DNA of 64,000 bases from Botryosphaeria dothidea (Eukaryota; Ascomycota; Dothideomycetes; Botryosphaeriales; Botryosphaeriaceae): the NCBI GenBank assembly GCA_011503125.2, contig WWBZ02000051.1:3100001-3164000 (forward strand), in the 5' to 3' direction. Shown here in pieces: positions 57,665 through 64,000 of the stretch. Made by a program: the position numbers and the translations under genes. The notes beneath the pieces are model-generated. The model was not told where the DNA came from. It made no database searches and saw only the letters and a program-made list of their open reading frames with translations. Each line of letters begins with the position of its first letter. Position 1 is the first letter of the stretch.

Positions 57665-58618
57665 CAAAAGCTAATAAATGTGTGTTAGACTATTTCCTTA
57701 CTGCCTCAGATATCACTCATTTCTAGAATCTTCTCACGGAAACATGGAAGGCATCAATCATGCCCAATATCCTCGGATCAACACTTCCTCGGATATCTAC
57801 ACTCCCTCGGTTATTTAGTTATCACTTATGTATATAAGCAAGCCTACCAACCTCCCTCTCAGGAGACAGGCAGAATCTACTCTCTTTTCTGACCTCACAC
57901 TCTTTACTCTCAAATCCAACAATGTGTGAAGCTCTTTTTCAGCCGGCAGTGGGTAATATGACTCTTCGCACGGATAGTTCATGAAACCGAGTGAGCTCAA
58001 TGAAGATTAGGTGCTTAAGTTCCCCCGTGTCTCCGGGTTCGAGAGCCACGAAAATGAATTTGGCCAGGAGAAATCAAACTGTGGGTTTGTAGAGGCGCCG
58101 CAGCCCCCGACTCGCTGTGTCTGCCTTGCACATGCCATGGCTGACGCGAAGGAATATTCCAATACTCATTAGCGCGATCTGGTTCTGTGTGACAATCAAA
58201 ACATTGGATCTGATTGGTGTCAGCTGCAGGACGCAACGTGGCAGGCTGCAGTTTGCACAACGACCCCACACCATGTTATCGGTAAAGTATCTAGGCAGCA
58301 GTGAGTCGTCGTCAGCAGCCGGCTATGCAGTTTCGCGTTTCCGATACTGCATCTCAAGATCAGCCGTGTACGGGCTAACAGTGTGACCCGTACCTCCCAC
58401 GCGTTCTGCGCATCATCTTTTGTGGAATCTAGACCATAGAGAAACTAATCCTTGAAATCACGGCTGTTGATTCTCTCATGATCCTATCCTGAAATCCAGA
58501 AAACAGGCGAAGAGTAGCACTTCTTTCTACTGGTATAGCAATTGGCTGATTGTTGTCAGCCTTGCAAGATGCCGCACGCGCTCCGAGGTTTCTATCCACC
58601 TACTCTTTGCATAAACGG
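57665..58618. other. Intergenic region
   Basis: About 0.95 kb with the HET gene promoter and the dihydroorotase 3' flank. I looked for a tRNA because of a GGGTTCGAG at about 58037, but found no matching A box or cloverleaf. No gene seen. Confidence 0.6.
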
Positions 58619-59769
58619 CTATTTCCACTCAACACTCCAAGTATTCTGTCCTTTCCGGAAAGGTACAACCTCGACCTCTCCCTTCTCATGCCTGATCGTA
58701 TCCACAACCTTCTCCTCCTTCTTCCTCAACACAATCGTCTCCCCCCTCTCATCGCCCACTTTATAAAACGCCCTCCCAAACCCGCTCAAGTACCCCTCCA
58801 ACGCCTCCCTCCCCACCTCCTCTTCCTTCAACCACCCCTTCGCCACCGCCCCCTCCAGCGCATCCAACACCAACTGCACCGCATACGGCTGCGTAAACAC
58901 CCCCGCCGCAGCGCCCGCCCCCGTCTTCTTCTGCACCGGATGCGGCGCCGAGTCCGTCCCGAAGAAGAACTTCCTCTCCCCGCTCACCGCCGCCCTCAGC
59001 AGCGCCATCCGATCCGCCGGCAGCTTCGCGACGGGCTTGCAGAAATGAAACGCATTTCCCACGACATCGTCGACCGTCAGGTACAAATGATGCGCCGTGA
59101 TCGTCGCGCCGACCGTCTTCCCGCACTGCCGCACCGCCTCGATCGCCGCCGCGCTCGTGCAATGCTCCAGTATGATCCGCAGCCGCGGGAACTTGGCGTG
59201 CAGTTCCTGCAGCGTCGGCAGGAAGCGCTCCTCGGCATTGAGCACGGTGATGTCGTTCTCGGCCGCCGAAGGCGGCAGCTCGCCGTGCAGGTTGAGCAGC
59301 AGGTCCTGGCGCTCCATCTCGGCGAAGACCGGGTAGAACGCCGCGTAGTCGACGACGCCGGCGGACGAGTTGGTGGTGACGCCGGCCGGGTACGACTTGA
59401 CGCCCGTGATGCCGGCCTGCTTGGCGGCGACGATGGTCTCGGGCGTGATGGATGGGTGCAGGTAGAGCGACATGAGGAAGGTGACGTCCGGGGCGAGGGA
59501 TTGCAGACGGTCGCGGTAGGCGAGGGCGGCGTCGACGGTGGTGATCGGGGGGACGAGGTTGGGCTACATATGGGCGGTGATGATCAGATAGAGCTTCAAT
59601 TGGCCTGCCGGAGGCCATTGGATGGATTGTTTACCATGACGTAGACCGTGTTCACTCCGCCTTGCCGTATGGTGGGCGTGACGGTCTCCATCATTGCGCC
59701 GTCGCGGAGGTGGACGTGCATGTCCGCCGCGGCGGGCAGCTCCAGGCCGTCAAACTTCTCAAGAGGCAT
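58619..59769 (-). CDS. URA4: Dihydroorotase
   Basis: Converts N-carbamoyl-L-aspartate to dihydroorotate, the third step of de novo pyrimidine synthesis. Two exons, 59635-59769 and 58619-59563, with a 71 nt intron (GTAAAC..TGTAG) between codons 45 and 46, giving 359 residues. Metal-binding residues of the class II (PyrC-like) enzyme are visible: H18-x-H20 in DMHVHLRDG, the carboxylated Lys at about 101 (GVKSYPAGVTTNSS), His in LNLHGE and in LEHCTS, and Asp in GTDSAPHP. Length and order match bacterial PyrC and yeast Ura4. The antisense plus-strand frame over the same region is a shadow. Confidence 0.95.
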
Positions 59770-60191
59770 CTTTTGAGGTTGAAAGCTAGCCTGGGAAGTA
59801 GAATTGGTGGATTCAGAGGTGCAAAAGAGAAGTAGTGTGGAGAGGGTGGGGTGTGGAGGGGCGGCTCAAGAAATTATCTGACGTCGGCGATAGCGCGGAG
59901 ATACGTACTCCACAGAGCCTCCCGGAACATTGACCAATCGCGTGAAGCCTGTTCAACATCACGCTTCGAAGTTTGCTACGTTCGATCTTAGCATGCCGTA
60001 AAGATCTATGGAGTGGGTTTATTTCCATATGCGTTCCGAGCCCTGTTATTATCTTACAAGACGAATCTAAATCAACACCATCTGCGTACAAATATGCACA
60101 TACAATTCAACCCAAGTCTTTTCCTGTCTCAAGAGCCCGCATCTTATGCCAACCCCAGATGATAGCAGACATTCACTCTGTAATGCCACAT
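59770..60191. other. Intergenic region
   Basis: About 0.42 kb between the dihydroorotase start and the OXA1 stop; promoter and 3' UTR. No gene seen. Confidence 0.6.
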
Positions 60192-61761
60192 CTACCTTCT
60201 TCTCCTTCTCCTCCTCGCCTCGGCCTCCAGCTCCTGCTCCACCTGCCTCCTCTTCTCGTAATCCTCAGCTCTCTTCAAGAACTGCTTCGACTCCTTCCTG
60301 GTGCCTGTTGACGCCTGATACAAACCCGCACGCTTGAGAATGCCGTCCTTGAAGTCCTTGAGCTCCTTTCTTGTCTCAAGATACGAGTTCTTCAGCTTCG
60401 CTATCGGGCTGCCCACCGTCTTCTGGTCTATTCTGCCCGCATCCGCGATGCTGGACTGCACCGTCGGCGCCTGGTACCTGAACTGGCCGGGGGTGGTGGC
60501 GCGTGCCTTCACATCGATAATGTTGCGATCCGAGGGCTTGATGACGAGATTGTGGACAATCGGGGAGAGGCCGAAGAACTCGCGGAACCTCTCGTTCCTA
60601 AGGATGCGGGCCTGCATCATGCCCAGGAAAGACGCAGTGAAGAAGCTGAGTTGAACCGTCGCAGGCTGGGCGATGGTGAAGAGGACGGCGGCACCAGGAA
60701 GGATGTAGAGAAGGAACTTCTTCTGCAGGTTGGACAGTTGTTTCATGGCACCCGTCTCACCGCCGCTCTGCAAGGAAACATCAAGTCAGCGTAGGTCCAA
60801 GCCAAAACCTGAAGCGCGTGGCAATTGCCCAAAACAATGAGCGCCCAAAGCTTGTGATCCACTCACCTTCGACACCAAGTGAATCACCGCACCAAACGCA
60901 ACCGACATGATGTAGTACGGATCCGCAATCGTCAGATCCTTCAACCATAGGAACCCCCCCGTCTCCAGCCCCGGCACCGGCAGCGCCGCCATGGCCCTCA
61001 GCAGCTTCCACGTGCAGTACCCAGTGATCCCCTGGGCAAGCGGCGCATAAAACGCCTTCCAGGGATTAATCCCCGCCTGCTTGTAGATGGCCATCAGCTC
61101 CGCGCGCGCCAACATCATGCCGTCCGTATTCCCCGCGATCCTGGCGTCGTTCATCTTCTTGTTCAGCGGGTCCGTGACCTCCTTGAGCGCCTGCTGCCGC
61201 GCCGTCGCGTCCGACGTCGCCGCGAACAGCGGGAACAGCGACGCGCGCACCGCCACCGCCGTCACCACGATCGACGCCCACCACGGTATGCCCAGCCAGA
61301 TGTGCACGTGCTCGAGCAACCACTCGACGCACGCCGTCGGCCCCCAGCCGTAGTCGAGCCCGATGGCCTTGAGGTAGCCGATCTGCTCGGGCATGTTGGC
61401 GATGTTGGCCAGGAACTCGTCGGCCACGCCGCCCACGTTGGTGCTGGATGCGGCGTCGAGGGAAGCAGGGGTGCTCGCGGCGGCATCTGCGGCTGCGGCT
61501 TTGGAGCTGTCGAGGACGGGCGATGCGGCCACGGCTGGCGAAGTCGAGGCGAAGCGGATCGAGGATGCGGTGGACCCGAGGACGAAGGGGGTGCGGAGAG
61601 CTGGGGCGTTCGGAGGACTACGGATGCCCAGTGAAGGGTTCCTGGCGCGCAGGAGAACGGAAGACTTCAGCAAGGCATTTGTAGAGAACTGGATACACAG
61701 AGGTCAGATCAGAAGGCCGGCAGAGGACGCGGCGGAGTGCGCGACGGTACGTGGGAGGCAT
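60192..61761 (-). CDS. OXA1: Mitochondrial inner-membrane insertase
   Basis: Inserts mitochondrially and some nuclear-encoded proteins into the inner membrane (YidC/Oxa1/Alb3 family). The well-supported part has exons 60867-61673 and 60192-60767, with a 99 nt intron (GTGAG..TGCAG). Visible are a basic, Ser/Ala-rich presequence (RFASTSP), then hydrophobic segments with WWASIVVTAVAVRASLFPLF, the GINPWKAFYAPLAQG loop, GGFLWLKDLTIADPYYI and NLQKKFLLYILPGAAVLFTI, and a basic coiled C-terminal tail ending RRRRRR, which binds the mitoribosome in the family. The frame at 61673 has no ATG; an in-frame stop lies upstream. A short first exon starting at the ATG at 61761 (MPPTYRRALRR), joined by a small intron, is my best guess, so the first residues are uncertain. 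Confidence 0.85.
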
Positions 61762-62531
61762 ACGTGTCTCGGAGCGCGCAAAGGAGCCTGGAGAGCTATT
61801 CTGGCGCAATTGGCGGGCCGGAGCCCTCTGCTTTTCATCATTGTTGCTGTTGGCGCTGCTCTTTGAAGTTTTCCTTGCCGTCGGCGATGCGAAGTTCGAC
61901 GTGAGCAAAACATTGGTCGCTCTCGCCCGCCGTAGCTGCGGGTAAGGCCGCTCCACGCGCACCATTCGTGCACTCACCCCGAGCCGAACCGTCCCGAATC
62001 ACATACACACGGCATACCCTGACTTTTTAAAACTTGACTCATCTTTTCATTAAAGCATGCGCGCATCTCTGATAAACATACAGCCCTCTGTATCAATCGA
62101 ATAGAACCCCCCAATCAATCCCGAAATCATAATTTGCAATAACGAGATTAAGCCGCCGGTCCATTGTCCTTCCAGCATGCGCTCTTCCTGAGCACTACTC
62201 CACTCAACTAATGGTGGCATGCTGAAATGAAGTAAGGACGATTTTGAAAAGAAGGGGATTGATGAAAAAGGGAGTTCGCAAAGAAAGAAAAAACCATCGA
62301 GTGGAAAGCCATCCGGAAGGGAAGCAAATAAACTCGTCGAGCCCGGGGAATTGTACACTGTCGCTGTAACCTCTTTTCGCCTGTCCATAGCTCCTTTTTC
62401 CATGCTAATCGCCCAGAACCTTCCCATCTAGACGAGTCTGTTTCTTATCCGTCCGTTCATGTCCGGACCTCGCCGTTCCTATCCGAATGCGCCGCGAAGA
62501 CGAGAAAAGAAAATCGCTTGCTATGAGCTGT
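61762..62531. other. Intergenic region, OXA1 promoter and KDM5 3' flank
   Basis: About 0.77 kb. T- and A-rich runs near 62.0-62.4 kb fit a 3' UTR of the minus-strand demethylase gene. No gene seen. Confidence 0.6.
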
Positions 62532-64000
62532 TTAGTCCTGTAGAAACTCACTCGTGTCCTCGTCCTTCTCCTTTTCTTCACCGTCCTTCACCGTAAGGTT
62601 GAGTGCATCCTCGGCATGACTTGTCGGTGGCGGACCCATCCCTTCACCATCCGCGTCGTTGGTGGTGAAATCTGCAAACAAGTCCCTCATCCCTTCACCG
62701 CCATCGCCACCGCCTTGACTACTGCTCATACTGTTCTGGAACAGGTTGCTGCGGGCAGGACTGGTGGCGCCCGGATCGGCACCGAATGGTGCATTACTGC
62801 CAAAGATAGCAGGGTCCATATTGGACGGTGCCGTCGACGGCGATGCAGGATGGAAGGGAGGAGAAACAGCACCGCGAGCATGGGGTGCAAACGCGGACAT
62901 TGAAGGATCAATAGAGCCCGACGCCGTGGTGAGGTGCGGCGAGGTTGTGCTACCGTATGTCGACGCCATGGGATTAGACATGTGGCTTGGGTACGAGAAA
63001 GTAGGCTGCTGCTGTCCGCTTCCAGAGGTACCGCTAGGACCGGCAATCCCATTGGCAGTCTCACTGTAGCCGTGAGGGAGGCCTGGAGGGGTATGTGACT
63101 CCTGAGAAGTAGACGCCTTACTGATGCTGTTGCTCTTCTCCTTTTCCTTGCTCTTGAAGTGATGTTGCTTTGTACGCAAGTGTTGAGGAAGGTCATCAGG
63201 ATTGTCAATGCCAAGCTGCGCCATCATTTTCTGCTGCTTGGTGGGACGCGGCTTGCGTGTAGACAACGAAACTTCCACCTTCGGAGGCGGCTCTGGAGCG
63301 ACAGGCGCCCATTTGTGGAGCTCTTGGCGGAAGAAATTCGTTTCCTCTGCCAGTAAGATATCGGCACCTTCCAACTTACGAAGGTAGAATCGTTGCGTCG
63401 TCAGCTCGTCTGGACTTGATAAAAGCGGGTTGACGTAGCTCGCGATGAATGAGCGGAACTCGTTGGCGATGTTGATGATTTTTGCGAGACATTCCTCTTC
63501 CTCGGGTTGAAAGGGGAGGTTTGGTATTTCTTCCTGCCATCCTTCGAGGTCTTCTAGCTTTGGACGTGTTGCGTCGCGAGGAATCTTAACTCGATAATCA
63601 CAGATTGGACAAGTGTACTTGTCGTCCTCTTTGACTTTTCCACGAGCAATCTTCAAACATTTGCCGTGATACCTAGATTGAAGTCAGAACCATAAGAATG
63701 AGACTGTTCAGATAGTACTTACCATTCGTGGCAAAGCTCACACTCGATCATCATACCCGCCTCAGGCTTGCGGCAAATACAGAAAACATCACGGGTCGAA
63801 CCAGCGCCGTTCTCATCGCCAGAAGCAGGAGTGTGCTCTCTCGACGCTGGCTCAACGGGCATGCGTGGCTGGTCGTTGAGGTCAAAGCAAGCCTCATTGC
63901 GCGCACAAACGATATCCATGTGCTGTTGCAAGATATGCAGCGGTGCATTGGCCTTGCCGAAGAGTTTCTTGCCGCGGCGCATCCAGTCTTCGTGTCTTTT
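62532..64000 (-). CDS. KDM5-type histone demethylase, C-terminal part
   Basis: Partial: the gene continues past the right edge, so only the last 488 codons are here (exons 63723-64000 and 62532-63672, intron 63673-63722). The first residues (KKLFGKANAPLHIL) match the end of the PLU-1 region. A C4HC3 PHD finger follows, spanning the intron: CICRKPEAGMMIECELCHEWYH, then KCL and YTCPICDYR. A helical block with EEECLAKIINIANEF comes next, then a Lys-rich and Ser/Pro/Gly-rich disordered tail ending EFLQD. In KDM5/Lid2 proteins a PHD finger in this place reads the histone H3 tail, and the JmjC domain, which removes H3K4 methyl groups, lies further N-terminal, outside the window. Nuclear. Ecm5-like relatives without activity cannot be excluded without the JmjC part. 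Confidence 0.85.

Noticed and set aside
58030..58060. GGGTTCGAG as a possible tRNA B box
   Set aside because: No A box, acceptor stem or anticodon stem could be fitted on either strand.
58550..59644. 364-codon frame antisense to dihydroorotase
   Set aside because: Arg/Pro-rich shadow of a well-supported enzyme gene.
1..64000. CRISPR arrays, rRNA, intact transposons
   Set aside because: No regular spaced repeats, no rRNA-like blocks, and no transposase or reverse-transcriptase motifs were seen.

Overview
The window is nuclear DNA of a filamentous ascomycete (Pezizomycotina). Introns are short (about 45-100 nt, GT..AG, often with a CTAAC/CTGAC branch site). There are three heterokaryon-incompatibility (HET) domain genes, secreted proteins with Kex2-type sites, a fungal lanosterol synthase, an ent-kaurene-oxidase-type P450, and conserved URA4, OXA1 and KDM5-type genes. 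I see no feature that fixes the class. No tRNA, rRNA, CRISPR array or intact transposon was recognised.

Left part (1-13 kb): a disordered conserved fungal protein (3210-4331) sits between two gene-free stretches of over 3 kb. Lanosterol synthase (7799-10208) and a P450 (11116-12913) follow. Then comes a decayed strip: a zinc-finger relic near 13.1 kb and an L-amino-acid-oxidase-like pseudogene (14344-16612) with four in-frame stops and a frameshift.

Middle part (16.7-23.2 kb): a small secreted protein with a possible frameshift, a four-finger zinc protein with C-x-C spacing, a type I membrane protein of the ECM33/receptor-L type, and a seven-helix membrane protein.

23.7-36.2 kb holds three tandem, same-strand paralogues of a large 2-oxoglutarate/Fe(II) oxygenase-like protein. 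The first two keep the H-x-D iron ligands but carry stops, frameshifts and a damaged splice donor. The third is open over 1037 residues but has lost H and D. Two copies have candidate SUMO-interacting motifs at their ends. A compact isopenicillin-N-synthase-type oxygenase lies next to them.

38.4-57.7 kb looks like an accessory self/non-self and secretion region. It has a 1403-residue TPR-HET fusion, two further HET proteins, an F-box protein, a six-cysteine secreted protein, a secreted precursor containing a cationic amphipathic segment next to Kex2-type sites, a secreted actin/Hsp70-fold-like protein and a secreted HExxH metallopeptidase.

57.7-64 kb returns to conserved genes, all on the minus strand: dihydroorotase (pyrimidine synthesis), the OXA1 mitochondrial insertase, and the C-terminal part of a KDM5-type histone demethylase that runs off the right edge.

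Gene models are hand-spliced from reading frame and splice consensus. No alignment or search was run.
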